This document shows positions 1 through 7,248 of a DNA stretch of 11,347 nucleotides, in pieces. How positions within the stretch are numbered: position 1 is the stretch's first letter; each line of letters begins with the position of its first letter. The notes beneath the pieces were generated by a model. That model saw only the letters and a program-made list of their open reading frames with translations. It had not been told where the DNA came from and did not search any database. The position numbers and the translations under genes are program-made. Source of the stretch: a bacterium. GTDB lineage: Bacteria; Vulcanimicrobiota; Xenobia; Xenobiales; Xenobiaceae. The DNA lies in NCBI GenBank assembly GCA_017444165.1, contig JAFSXH010000135.1, forward strand, positions 1 through 11,347, given 5' to 3'.

Positions 1-83
1 CAGTTCTGGTTTAAGTTTATTCTGGTTGTAAGTCTAGGATTGTATTTTTTTACGTTTTGAGTTTGATATGTTGTGTTGTAAGT

Positions 84-866
84 ATGCGAGAAAAAATTAG
101 AGAGTTACTTTTAGACGAAATTATAGATAACTTAAATAATATAATTATCAGCTTGGATCAGGTTGATGGATTAAAAAAAATATTTTATTATTTTCACAAT
201 CTCAAAAGTTTAGTTCAGGCGGCGGAATTTAGTGAGGTTGCTAAATTGTGCCAAGAGGCAGAGAGTATTCTTCGTGAAAGAGATATTGCAAATTATGCGC
301 GTTTGCGAGAGATTACTTGGGAAATATGCAGAGAGATCAATTTAGATAATATTTCTAAGAAGGAATCATCTGTAAAAATTTTTTTCCAAGAATTAAAAGT
401 TATCTCTCAAAATATTGCTCGCAAATTGTTTAAAAGGGTGGATGTTATTTTAATCTGTCCGCGCAATTTATCTATTTCTAAAATGGATCTATCTCTTGTA
501 AAAATTCTTTTGCTCCATCTGGTGCGCAACGCTTTGGAACATGGGGCAGAGTATCCCAGCGAGAGGTTGATTAATAAAAAAAAGCTACCTTGTAAATTAA
601 TTATTGGTGTAACTGAACGTCGCAATAAGCTGATATTTTTTGTCAAAGATGACGGGCGGGGGATATCTAAAAAATTATCTTTAGAGCAGTTGTGCAGTGA
701 GGGATTTTCTACTTTAAAGATTCCTGGTGAATTTTCAGGCTGTGGGATGGGCTTATATATTTGTCAGAATATTATTCAAAGTAAAGGTGGAAAGATTTTT
801 ATAGATACGCAGATAAATAAGGGAACAAAGTTTACTTTTGTTTTGCCTAAGCAGAGGGAAAATTGA
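84..866 (+). CDS. Short CheA-like protein: Hpt domain plus HATPase domain, no CheW domain
   Basis: Reads as a reduced CheA-type histidine kinase of 260 residues, about 40% of a normal CheA. An N-terminal Hpt-like segment carries FHNLKS with the candidate phospho-accepting His at residue 38. The C-terminal half is a GHKL ATPase: N box LVRNALEHG (Asn149), G1 box DDGRGIS (189-195) and G2 box GCGMGLYIC (219-227). The wording of the N box (NALEHGAEYPSER) is CheA-like. The P2 and the C-terminal CheW-like P5 domains are absent, and the dimerisation region between Hpt and ATPase is short. I chose the ATG at 84. A TTG at 57 in the same frame would add nine residues. Neither has a good ribosome binding site. 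A CheY-like receiver is encoded two genes downstream and is the obvious phosphotransfer partner (inference). The upstream 83 bases hold no gene I can support. Confidence 0.75.
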   Translation: MREKIRELLLDEIIDNLNNIIISLDQVDGLKKIFYYFHNLKSLVQAAEFSEVAKLCQEAESILRERDIANYARLREITWEICREINLDNISKKESSVKIFFQELKVISQNIARKLFKRVDVILICPRNLSISKMDLSLVKILLLHLVRNALEHGAEYPSERLINKKKLPCKLIIGVTERRNKLIFFVKDDGRGISKKLSLEQLCSEGFSTLKIPGEFSGCGMGLYICQNIIQSKGGKIFIDTQINKGTKFTFVLPKQREN

Positions 867-886
867 TAAATGTAAAAGGGGATAGT

Positions 887-2086
887 ATGTTTACTTCACC
901 GAGATTTTATGCGGCTTTAGTCCAAGAGTGTGCTCGTTTTATAGGGCCGAAGAATGTTTTAATTGTTGGTTCACCTTCTGATGAACTTATGGAGCATGTT
1001 TTACCTTTGCTCGAGTCTCAAGATACGCTGGTAGTTGCTGAGTATCCTAACAGAGAAGAGTCTTTGCTTCCACTTAGAGGTAAATTCGGCTCAGAACGGG
1101 TGAATTTTAGTGACAAGTCTGTTTGGCAATTGGATCCCAATTTTAAATTCCAAATTATTATTCTTGCTGTTTCTTTAAATGGTCTGTCTGCGGATGTTGC
1201 CAAGACAACTTTGGAAACTTGTCGCCTTCTTCTGGTCAATGGCGGTATACTTACCTGTTTTGAAGATTTATTATTGACTCAGCCTCAACCTTGTTTTGAA
1301 GGTTATCGTCAAGATTTTAGCGTTTACAGTGAAACTTTAGCTAGCAATCTGCCTCCTGTGCGCGTTCATCATCTGCGTTTTACGCCCCACGCTCCCCAAG
1401 ATTGCAAGAATGTTCGAGCGGTTGAGGGGAGAGATTCACTCGACTTTGGATTCTTCCGTATAGCTAAAGATTTTTTGAAGTTCGTCTTCCCTCTGGGAGC
1501 TTTTAGTTGGGGCTTAAAGAGATTAGGTTCTCATCTCTGGTATTTGCCGTTAGTCCTTTTAAGTGGTGTGGCCGCCTTCTTGCGCGATCCTGAACGCAAG
1601 ATTGAAGCCGATCCTAATCTGGTTCTGTCGGCTTGTGATGGTAAAGTTTTAGATGTGGCCATCGTCAGCGATCCTAATTTAGGTGAAGGTCAGTGGCTGC
1701 GCATAGCTACATTTTTATCTATCTTTAATGTTCATATAAATCGCTCTCCCGTAGCGGGTAAAGTTATCGATCAATTTGATGTTGTCGGTGGTTATGCGTG
1801 TGCTCAATTGCCAAAAGCCAATCACAACTATTCAACTTACACGGTGTTAGCTACTCCTCAAGGAAAGGTTGTTGTCGCTCAGCGCGTCGGGTTGATTGCC
1901 AGACGCATTTACAATTGGGTAGGCAAGGGAGAACTTTTAGCTCAGGGTGAACGCTACGGATTGATCCGTATGGGCTCGAGGACGGATGTCTATTTGCCTT
2001 GCGATAAATATGAGTCGTTGGTGAAAGTTGGCGACAACATACAGGCGGGTATAACTCCTATTGCTAAACTGAATAACAAATTATAA
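887..2086 (+). CDS. psd: Phosphatidylserine decarboxylase proenzyme with extra N-terminal domain
   Basis: Decarboxylates phosphatidylserine to phosphatidylethanolamine at the membrane, using a pyruvoyl group made by self-cleavage. The C-terminal ~200 residues hold the family signatures: FLRDPER, ACDGKV (Asp251), FLSIFNVHINRSPVAG (His283), NHNYST and LIRMGSRTDVYLP. Cleavage is expected between Gly363 and Ser364, as in the short PSD-A/archaetidylserine decarboxylase type. A hydrophobic stretch near residues 220-235 (LPLVLLSGVAAF) fits membrane association. The first ~190 residues are not part of a normal Psd (short forms are about 210 residues). They resemble a Rossmann or methyltransferase-like fold (NVLIVGSP, then alternating strands), but I do not recognise a specific family. 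The ATG at 887 follows AAGGGGA at good spacing and is preferred to the TTG at 863, which overlaps the upstream gene. It starts 20 bp after the CheA-like gene, so the two are probably co-transcribed. Confidence 0.88.
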   Translation: MFTSPRFYAALVQECARFIGPKNVLIVGSPSDELMEHVLPLLESQDTLVVAEYPNREESLLPLRGKFGSERVNFSDKSVWQLDPNFKFQIIILAVSLNGLSADVAKTTLETCRLLLVNGGILTCFEDLLLTQPQPCFEGYRQDFSVYSETLASNLPPVRVHHLRFTPHAPQDCKNVRAVEGRDSLDFGFFRIAKDFLKFVFPLGAFSWGLKRLGSHLWYLPLVLLSGVAAFLRDPERKIEADPNLVLSACDGKVLDVAIVSDPNLGEGQWLRIATFLSIFNVHINRSPVAGKVIDQFDVVGGYACAQLPKANHNYSTYTVLATPQGKVVVAQRVGLIARRIYNWVGKGELLAQGERYGLIRMGSRTDVYLPCDKYESLVKVGDNIQAGITPIAKLNNKL

Positions 2087-2114
2087 ATCAGAGATTAGAT
2101 AATCGAGGATACTT

Positions 2115-2504
2115 ATGACTACAGTCTTAATCGTAGATGATTCTAAATTTATGAGGATGTCTCTAAGTGAGATCCTCACCTCGCTGGGGTGTGAAGTTAT
2201 TGCCTGCGACAACGGCTTAACAGCCATCACTATGTATGAACGCTATCGACCAGATTTGATCACTATCGATATTCTCATGCCCGATCAAGATGGTATTGAA
2301 ACCTTAGAGCAGTTATTAAACCTCGATCCTCAAGCTGTGGCGGTTATGGTGACGGCTTTAGGTATGGAAGATTATATAGACGAATCTATGAAGAGAGGGG
2401 CGCGAGGGTGCATAATCAAGCCTTTCTCCAGAGAACAGATCAGGCAAGTTTTGAAGGTTATCTTAGGAGAGTCAGCTATTCGAGAGATTACTGACGACGA
2501 TTAG
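2115..2504 (+). CDS. Stand-alone CheY-type response regulator receiver
   Basis: A single receiver domain of 129 residues with no output domain. All key positions are present: the acidic pair Asp8-Asp9, phospho-acceptor Asp52 in TIDILMPDQDG, Thr80 and Lys102 in the KPF motif. GAGGAT at about 2104-2109 is a good ribosome binding site for the ATG at 2115. It lies 28 bp after psd and is probably in one operon with the CheA-like kinase (84-866). A phosphorelay from that protein's Hpt His to Asp52 is a reasonable inference. No flagellar or other chemotaxis gene is visible, so a role in motility cannot be assumed. The last 33 bp overlap the 3' end of the convergent thiamine pyrophosphokinase gene. 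Confidence 0.9.
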   Translation: MTTVLIVDDSKFMRMSLSEILTSLGCEVIACDNGLTAITMYERYRPDLITIDILMPDQDGIETLEQLLNLDPQAVAVMVTALGMEDYIDESMKRGARGCIIKPFSREQIRQVLKVILGESAIREITDDD

Positions 2505-3134
2505 AGCTCTTCCTTCGTGGCTCGTGAGCTTCACCTCAGGGGATATTATCAGATTAGATAACCCTCGGGTGGAGCTTCTTTTTAGTGTGGCGTGATTTAA
2601 GGGCCACTTAGTTCCTTCGATTGTGAAGATTATCTCGCGATCCAGAGCTATGATCGAAATTAATTCACCTTTGCGGTTACTTAAAATTTTCTGTCTGTGG
2701 CACATTTGAAAAATGGAGAGTTCAGGGGAGCAAATTTCCGCTTCTAAGCCTAAATCATCGGCTACTTCTAATATGGAAATTACATTGAAGAGAGTGTGCT
2801 CCAGACGATCTCCACCTAAGGCGGCTAAAATTTTTATACTTTTACAATTTTCATCTGCACAAAAACGTAAGGCTAATTCTAAATCGCTGTAATCCTTATC
2901 CTGTGGATAACTCAAAACTCTTTTAGCACAATTTTTAATCTCTGCAAATTCCTTAATAGGCAGAGAATCAAAATCACCTAGCAAGCAATCTATAGTCAAA
3001 CCCGCCTCTTTAGCTAACATCGCCCCTCGATCAGCGGCTACAACTATACATCCGTTCTCATATTGGGAGAGAACAAAATCCTTAGGCGGAAATTGGCCGC
3101 CTGCCAAAATTAAGGCCTGATGATTATTTTCCAT
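2472..3134 (-). CDS. thiN: Thiamine pyrophosphokinase
   Basis: Transfers pyrophosphate from ATP to thiamine, giving thiamine diphosphate in the cytoplasm. The 220-residue length is normal for the bacterial family. Visible motifs are AADRGA (33-38), GDFDS (53-57, metal and ATP binding), QDKDYSDLELAL (78-89), GGDRLEHTLFN (107-117, a variant of the usual GGRLDH) and GLSNLI near the C-terminus. Its ATG overlaps the end of thiT by 11 bp, so translation is probably coupled: ThiT imports thiamine and this enzyme traps it as the diphosphate. Its last 33 bp run into the convergent cheY-like gene, leaving no room for a terminator between them. No TPP riboswitch was seen in front of the pair. Confidence 0.9.
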   Translation of the reverse strand: MENNHQALILAGGQFPPKDFVLSQYENGCIVVAADRGAMLAKEAGLTIDCLLGDFDSLPIKEFAEIKNCAKRVLSYPQDKDYSDLELALRFCADENCKSIKILAALGGDRLEHTLFNVISILEVADDLGLEAEICSPELSIFQMCHRQKILSNRKGELISIIALDREIIFTIEGTKWPLNHATLKRSSTRGLSNLIISPEVKLTSHEGRALIVVSNLSNS

Positions 3135-3678
3135 TTAAATAGACTGAGAGAGCGTGTTTGAGAGGAGGAACTAACAGATACATACACAGAGCGGGCAATA
3201 TTAAAAAAGTGGCATTATAAGAGAACGACCACAGCCAAGGAGAGTAGACGTTGACTTCTGTACCCACAGTGAGAAAGAGATCCAGGAAGATTACACCCGA
3301 AAGTACGTGCATGAGATAGCGAGATAACATTGAGACTGTCAGGCCCAAGAAAGTATGCTCTTTAAAACAGGGCAATCCACAAAGACCCAATGCTCCAAAA
3401 GCTAAAGGATAATCTAAAAGAACTTGGACTGGATGCAAAATGATCGGCTCTTGGATAATATGTAAGAAACCGTAAGCAACGCCCGCTGTACAACCCCACC
3501 TGTGACCGCGCACTAGTGCAAATACCAAAATAGGCAGCATATCTAGTGAGATCTGTCCGCCTGTGGGAAATGGGGCAAAGCTAAAAAATGCCAAAAAAAA
3601 CGCCAGGGCAACGGTTATGCCCATTTCGGCAATACCGCGCCCTGAAGCTCTTGTATGATTGGCTAGACTGTCAGCCAT
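3124..3678 (-). CDS. thiT: Thiamine transporter, ECF S-component ThiT
   Basis: Membrane substrate-binding subunit of an energy-coupling-factor transporter for thiamine. About six hydrophobic segments span 184 residues, the usual size. Family-type sequences are GGQISLDMLPILVFALVRG (about 41-59), the GVAYGFLH segment and HPVQVLLDYPLAFGALGL in the middle. In solved ThiT structures, conserved Trp, Tyr and Glu residues of these regions bind thiamine. The shared EcfA/EcfT energising module is not in the window, as is usual for group II systems. ATG at 3678 is annotated; a GTG at 3681 directly before it is an equal alternative. No clear ribosome binding site is visible. It begins 22 bp after the rpmB stop and overlaps thiN by 11 bp, so rpmB-thiT-thiN may be one transcript. 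Confidence 0.88.
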   Translation of the reverse strand: MADSLANHTRASGRGIAEMGITVALAFFLAFFSFAPFPTGGQISLDMLPILVFALVRGHRWGCTAGVAYGFLHIIQEPIILHPVQVLLDYPLAFGALGLCGLPCFKEHTFLGLTVSMLSRYLMHVLSGVIFLDLFLTVGTEVNVYSPWLWSFSYNATFLILPALCMYLLVPPLKHALSVYLNGK

Positions 3679-3700
3679 CACTAAAAAACTTAATTAGCCC

Positions 3701-3904
3701 TTACTCGGCATCTACAGCTATGGCACGCTTATAAGAACGCAAACAACGTGTGCAAACTTTAACTGATTTAGGGGCTCCATTGTCCTCAAGAATATTAATC
3801 TTGTGAAGATTAGGAAGCCAACGACGTCTAGTGCGGCGGTTGGAGTGGCTCACCTTGTTACCAGTAGCGGGGCCTTTACCGCAAACATCACAAACCTTGG
3901 ACAT
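3701..3904 (-). CDS. rpmB: 50S ribosomal protein L28, zinc-binding type
   Basis: Small basic ribosomal protein of 67 residues. It begins SKVCDVCGKGPATGNKVSHSNRRTRRRW, the hallmark L28 N-terminus, and carries four cysteines as two CxxC pairs (5, 8 and 51, 54), so this is the zinc-ribbon (C+) form. A strong ribosome binding site, AGGAGG (3912-3917, complement), precedes the ATG. The 600 bp upstream are non-coding and contain an extended -10 promoter plus a structured RNA candidate. rpmB is followed closely by thiT and thiN; a ribosomal protein gene leading a thiamine salvage pair is not a functional pairing I know of. Confidence 0.96.
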   Translation of the reverse strand: MSKVCDVCGKGPATGNKVSHSNRRTRRRWLPNLHKINILEDNGAPKSVKVCTRCLRSYKRAIAVDAE

Positions 3905-4267
3905 TTCTCTTCCTCCTAAAATGCTATGCTATATTTATAAGCAAATTTAATAGTTTATATTAAATAATTTTATAAATTTCATTGTTTATTGGCCACTCTC
4001 GACAAGCCGAGCCTAAGCAATGGCAAGCGGTCTATGCAACAACTACCACAATTGGGCGTAGCACTACGCCCTCTATCCCGTCTGGTAAAACATTCGGGAA
4101 TACCTTTAATGGTTAATGTCTATTTTTACTAAGCCACTATATTCACAAACAAAATACCGCTTGCACAGCTTCCATCGATAAAGACTGACACTATGCTTCA
4201 TTTTGCTTAGTACTTAAAATTTGTGTAAGCCTCGCAAAAACACATAACCACCACTCAACCAGGGCGG
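3905..4267 (-). ncRNA. Candidate structured RNA or long leader upstream of rpmB
   Basis: No ORF is supported here, yet the interval is GC-richer than its flanks and follows a strong promoter on the same strand. Visible pairings: a local hairpin of 8 bp with a 2-base loop (GGGCGTAG/CTACGCCC, 4054-4071); a hairpin CTATGC/GCACAG (4191-4196 with 4163-4168); an exact 9-bp long-range match (4023-4031 with 4156-4164); and an exact 8-bp match (4127-4134 with 4205-4212). The last two interleave, which would form a pseudoknot. UCCCG/CGGGA and GGUA/UACC between about 4077 and 4105 also interleave. Long-range matches of 8-9 bp can occur by chance in 250 bases, so only the local hairpin is strong. It could be a free RNA or the 5' leader of rpmB. 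I do not recognise tmRNA, RNase P, SRP RNA or a known riboswitch. The 3' end is unknown. Confidence 0.4.
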
Positions 4268-4295
4268 ATTATATCACATGTTATACAAAATACAA
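4268..4295 (-). promoter_or_regulatory. Extended -10 sigma-70 promoter facing rpmB
   Basis: On the - strand a perfect TATAAT (4268-4273) is preceded by TG at the extended -10 position (TGATATAAT). A TTGTAT -35-like hexamer (4290-4295) lies 16 bp upstream. Transcription would start near 4261-4260 and run through about 355 bases before the rpmB start. This is the best promoter match in the window. Confidence 0.65.
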
Positions 4296-4397
4296 GTCAT
4301 CATTTTGTTACATATTTAATAAAAGCACTGCGATACATCACGATCATATAAAACACAAATTAATATTTAATCTATTTGCTAATTTATTTGACTATAC

Positions 4398-4417
4398 ATC
4401 CGTGCTCCTATCCGTGC
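4398..4417. repeat. Short direct repeat ATCCGTGC x2
   Basis: ATCCGTGC occurs at 4398-4405 and again at 4410-4417, a 12-bp period. It lies about 100 bp upstream of the extended -10 promoter on the - strand. A repeat of about one helical turn could be a protein binding site, but it is short and may be chance. Confidence 0.3.
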
Positions 4418-4440
4418 TTTTCTTCTGTGGATCAAACTAC

Positions 4441-4479
4441 AAAAAAATCACGTGAGAAATAGCGGGAGCATTCTAGCAC
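4441..4479 (-). terminator. Weak intrinsic terminator candidate after nadE
   Basis: Just past the nadE stop on the - strand, GTG..AGAA and TTCTCAC can pair with a 2-base bulge and a 12-base loop. The palindrome TCACGTGA (4448-4455) and then seven T residues follow. The stem is imperfect, so termination is plausible rather than clear. It would separate nadE from the rpmB promoter region. Confidence 0.4.
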
Positions 4480-4501
4480 ATTTATTTTTATTACGCAACT
4501 C

Positions 4502-6130
4502 TTAGCCGCGTTTCGTCATAGGCATGACCCTATCCAGTCCCAAAAGACAAGATGAAACCTTTAGGGCAAATGGCTCCTGCCTGCGTTTATATTCACTGCG
4601 CTCGGTCAAGCGGATGGCTTTGCGCACATCCTCAACTTTATAACCAGAAGCTACAATCTCTTCAGGAAGACGGTGAGCCTCTAAATATTGGTAGAGGATA
4701 GCATCTAAAATGTCATAGTCAGGCAGACTGTCAGAGTCTTTCTGACCTGGACGCAACTCGGCTGAGGGCGGACGAGTGATTATTAGATTAGGAATAATCT
4801 CCTTATCGCGATTGACATAAAGGCACATATTGCGCACTTCATGTTTATAGAGATCAGCTATGGGGGATATGCCTCCTGTAGCATCTCCATAAAGTGTCGA
4901 GTATCCGCAGGCAGACTCCGCTTTGTTGGCGGTGCAGATATTTAGCCAGCCGAATTTATTGGAGAGGGCCATTAAGATTATAGCTCTGATGCGTGCCTGG
5001 ATATTCTCCTCCGTCACGTCGGGATGACTATTAGCAAAAGGTTTAGCTAACAAGTTATTAAAAGCACTTCGCGGCCCCTCAATAGGCAGAAGCTGCAGAT
5101 CGATGCCTAAATTGCGACAGAGTTTAGCTCCCTCCTCAGTACTAATATCGGAACTGTAACAGCTAGGCATATAAACACCGTGAACGTGTTCGGCTCCTAA
5201 AGCATGTACGGCAATAGCGGCGCAGAGAGCCGAATCTATTCCGCCCGATATTCCTAGAACTACATCTGTAAAACCATTTTTGCGCATGTAGTCGAGCAGG
5301 CCCAGCGAGATAGCCTCAAACTGCTCCGCTTCTTTGGCGAAAGGACGAGAATAGTCTGCCTCTAACTCCGTTCCCTCTCCATTAAAGTCTACAGAGACAC
5401 AACCTTCTACAAACCTGTCTACTTTGGCTAGAAGTTTGCCCTCGGCGTTAAAAGCAACTGAACCACCCTCTAAAATGAGCTGATCCTGCCCACCTACTAA
5501 GTTTACATCTACGACACAGATCTTGTTGAAGTGGGCGACATTGCTCAATTCTTTGAGAAAAGCACCGTGCTTTCCATAGACGTAAGGAGTGGCTGAAAGG
5601 TTGATGAGGATCAGAGGTTTATCCGACTTCAAATTCTGTAAGTCTTGATAATAGGTTGCTCCCAAAAGTTCCTTGTCTATAGAAAAAACTATAGAGTAAG
5701 GGAACTCATCCAAGTTAAAAGGAGCGTAAGGTTCCTTATCAACTGTGAAATACTTGCTGTTATCCAACCAGGGGTGTCTGCGAGTCCGATGGGCCTTAAT
5801 AAAACGTACAGGTTTACCCATTTGCAAAACGGCTGCCCCATTGTACAGATAGCCTTGCTCGAGAAAAGGAGTACCTATAATTACAGTTGTCTTATGACAG
5901 AACTCGCTGAGCGAATTTAACTTTTCAACAACCTTCTGTAAGAAGCTGGGGTAAGTTAGGAGATCTGCTGGTGGATAACCAGTTATAGCCATTTGTGGAA
6001 AGACGATCAGAGCAGGAGCTGCAACCTCGTTGTCAGTGTAAGCGAGGATGAGCTCCTTAATCTTGGCACTATTGGCCTCTAGATCACCCATACAGGGATT
6101 TATCTGAGCTAAAACTACTGTAGAGGACAT
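4502..6130 (-). CDS. nadE: NAD+ synthetase, two-domain form with degenerate glutaminase site
   Basis: Makes NAD+ from deamido-NAD+ and ATP. It has 542 residues, the length of the glutamine-dependent form. Residues 1-260 form the nitrilase-type glutaminase domain and about 270-542 the synthetase. The synthetase is well kept: SGGIDS (295-300), PDVTEENIQARIRAIILMALSNKFGW, PPSAELRPGQKDSDSLPDYDILD and ERSEYKRRQ. The usual TGNKSE reads TANKAE. In the glutaminase domain the triad is damaged: catalytic Glu of the FPE motif is Gln46 (FPQMAITGYPP), the expected Cys of the ICED motif aligns with Ser150 (FSID) with no Cys between 145 and 175, and KxxLPNYGVFDE is replaced by KAHRTRRHPWLDN, keeping only Lys112. 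It may therefore use free ammonia (inference). The ATG at 6130 has an upstream AGGA about nine bases away. It starts 18 bp after the propeller-like protein gene, probably in one operon. Confidence 0.92.
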   Translation of the reverse strand: MSSTVVLAQINPCMGDLEANSAKIKELILAYTDNEVAAPALIVFPQMAITGYPPADLLTYPSFLQKVVEKLNSLSEFCHKTTVIIGTPFLEQGYLYNGAAVLQMGKPVRFIKAHRTRRHPWLDNSKYFTVDKEPYAPFNLDEFPYSIVFSIDKELLGATYYQDLQNLKSDKPLILINLSATPYVYGKHGAFLKELSNVAHFNKICVVDVNLVGGQDQLILEGGSVAFNAEGKLLAKVDRFVEGCVSVDFNGEGTELEADYSRPFAKEAEQFEAISLGLLDYMRKNGFTDVVLGISGGIDSALCAAIAVHALGAEHVHGVYMPSCYSSDISTEEGAKLCRNLGIDLQLLPIEGPRSAFNNLLAKPFANSHPDVTEENIQARIRAIILMALSNKFGWLNICTANKAESACGYSTLYGDATGGISPIADLYKHEVRNMCLYVNRDKEIIPNLIITRPPSAELRPGQKDSDSLPDYDILDAILYQYLEAHRLPEEIVASGYKVEDVRKAIRLTERSEYKRRQEPFALKVSSCLLGLDRVMPMTKRG

Positions 6131-6148
6131 AATTTCTAATCCTATCCT

Positions 6149-7096
6149 TTATTTCTCGTTTTCAGGTAAAGGACGGAAGACTGGTTTGAAATTCTCATCG
6201 TCAGTACCGATGGAGATCTTAGAACCTTCAATAAATCTTGGAGTATTACATAAAGCTTCAACTTTGAGACCATCTATTTTGTGGATGAGCTTAGGAGCGT
6301 GGGTGAATAATTTATAACCATCAGCCAAAATCTCTACCTCACCAACTTTGCAAATAACTGAACGGAAAGGACCATTGTCGCCGAGATCTTCACAACCTGA
6401 AACTAAAACAGCAAATTTGTTAGGAGCGATACCTTGTAAGACAATGTCACTGCAACTGCGGCCGTTGGGAAGGAATTTGTGCAGATCTATTGTTTTTCTC
6501 TCCAATTCAATAAGTTTGTCGTGCTCTAAGCGGGTCATAACCAACTGGCCAGGATTATTTTTGTCGCCGCGCAGACCGAGCATAATAAAAACGGTCTCTT
6601 CACCATCACGCAGGGCAGTCGCTCCCTCTATTTGCAGATGATCTTCTGTTGTGCCATCAGTAGGTTTTATTGTAGGATAGATAACCCTCAAAACGTCGCC
6701 TACCCAACCAAATTCAGGATGATGGTGCAAAACAATTTCAAAACAGCGACCACTGCCGCCCTTCCAATAACCGCTCTCAAAGAGGTAATAGTGGAAAGGT
6801 ACATCAGGCACAGGGCAAATGGCCTCTAAATCGCTGGCGTTTTGACCAGGAGCTTCCGTATCTGACCAATTTAATACTGTAACAGGAGAATATTTCGGCC
6901 CCTTAGGGGTAATAGTAAGGATATTGAGGCGAGCATCGTCAGATTTAGTCTTGGCATCCGTGATGGTCACGATTGAGTGAGACATAGGTCCCATAGGAGC
7001 CATACCGCTGATATCTTTGGGTTCATCAGCCAAACATGGAATAGCTAAACCAGCTAACAAAACAATTGAAGTTAAAGTCTTTGCAAATTTAAACAT
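6149..7096 (-). CDS. Secreted protein of unknown function, possibly beta-propeller
   Basis: A 315-residue exported protein. The start at 7096 is set by AGGAGA nine bases upstream and by a clean signal peptide, MFKFAKTLTSIVLLAGLAIPCLA, with likely cleavage before Asp-Glu. The longer frame back to 7183 gives an implausible N-terminus. No lipobox is seen (the residues before Cys are A-I-P). The mature part has repeated short beta-like blocks. Two of these, EGATALRDGEETVFIMLGLRG and VEALCNTPRFIEG-SKISIGTDDE, recall blades of phytase-like or DUF3616-like propellers; this is a resemblance by eye only. Several Cys residues could form disulfides. nadE begins 18 bp downstream, so the two are likely co-transcribed, with no evident functional link. 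A CRISPR-like repeat lies 125 bp upstream of the start. Confidence 0.72.
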   Translation of the reverse strand: MFKFAKTLTSIVLLAGLAIPCLADEPKDISGMAPMGPMSHSIVTITDAKTKSDDARLNILTITPKGPKYSPVTVLNWSDTEAPGQNASDLEAICPVPDVPFHYYLFESGYWKGGSGRCFEIVLHHHPEFGWVGDVLRVIYPTIKPTDGTTEDHLQIEGATALRDGEETVFIMLGLRGDKNNPGQLVMTRLEHDKLIELERKTIDLHKFLPNGRSCSDIVLQGIAPNKFAVLVSGCEDLGDNGPFRSVICKVGEVEILADGYKLFTHAPKLIHKIDGLKVEALCNTPRFIEGSKISIGTDDENFKPVFRPLPENEK

Positions 7097-7220
7097 AAAA
7101 GTTCTCCTATCATTGATCAAAAAAAATGATTCTTTAGGTCTTCTAAGATCCTTTCTAAGTTCTACAGCAAAATAGACCTTCAATTATTTGCAATTAGAGG
7201 TTGACTGACTCCATGATATA

Positions 7221-7248
7221 GGACAGCCTCTGCGTGTGCGGGGAAAAG
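7221..7248 (+). repeat. Solitary degenerate type I-E CRISPR-like repeat R1
   Basis: A 28-base element starting GGACAGCC and ending TGCGTGTGCGGGGAAAAG. It is very close to the common Firmicute I-E repeat form (GGATCACCCC...GTGCGGGGAAAAC), including the right half and the terminal AAAA. No second repeat follows at the normal ~61-bp period. It is the leftmost of four such elements in the same orientation and lies upstream of the divergent secreted protein gene. Confidence 0.65.

Noticed and set aside
57..86. TTG start at 57 for the CheA-like gene.
   Set aside because: It has no better ribosome binding site than the in-frame ATG at 84, and the added residues do not look like part of an Hpt domain.
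863..889. TTG start at 863 for psd.
   Set aside because: The ATG at 887 has a well-placed AAGGGGA and avoids overlap with the upstream gene.
3905..4267. tmRNA, RNase P RNA, SRP RNA or TPP riboswitch in the rpmB upstream region.
   Set aside because: None of their conserved core sequences could be found on either strand.
7097..7183. Longer N-terminus for the secreted protein.
   Set aside because: A clear ribosome binding site and signal peptide begin at 7096; the extension is charged and would bury the signal peptide.
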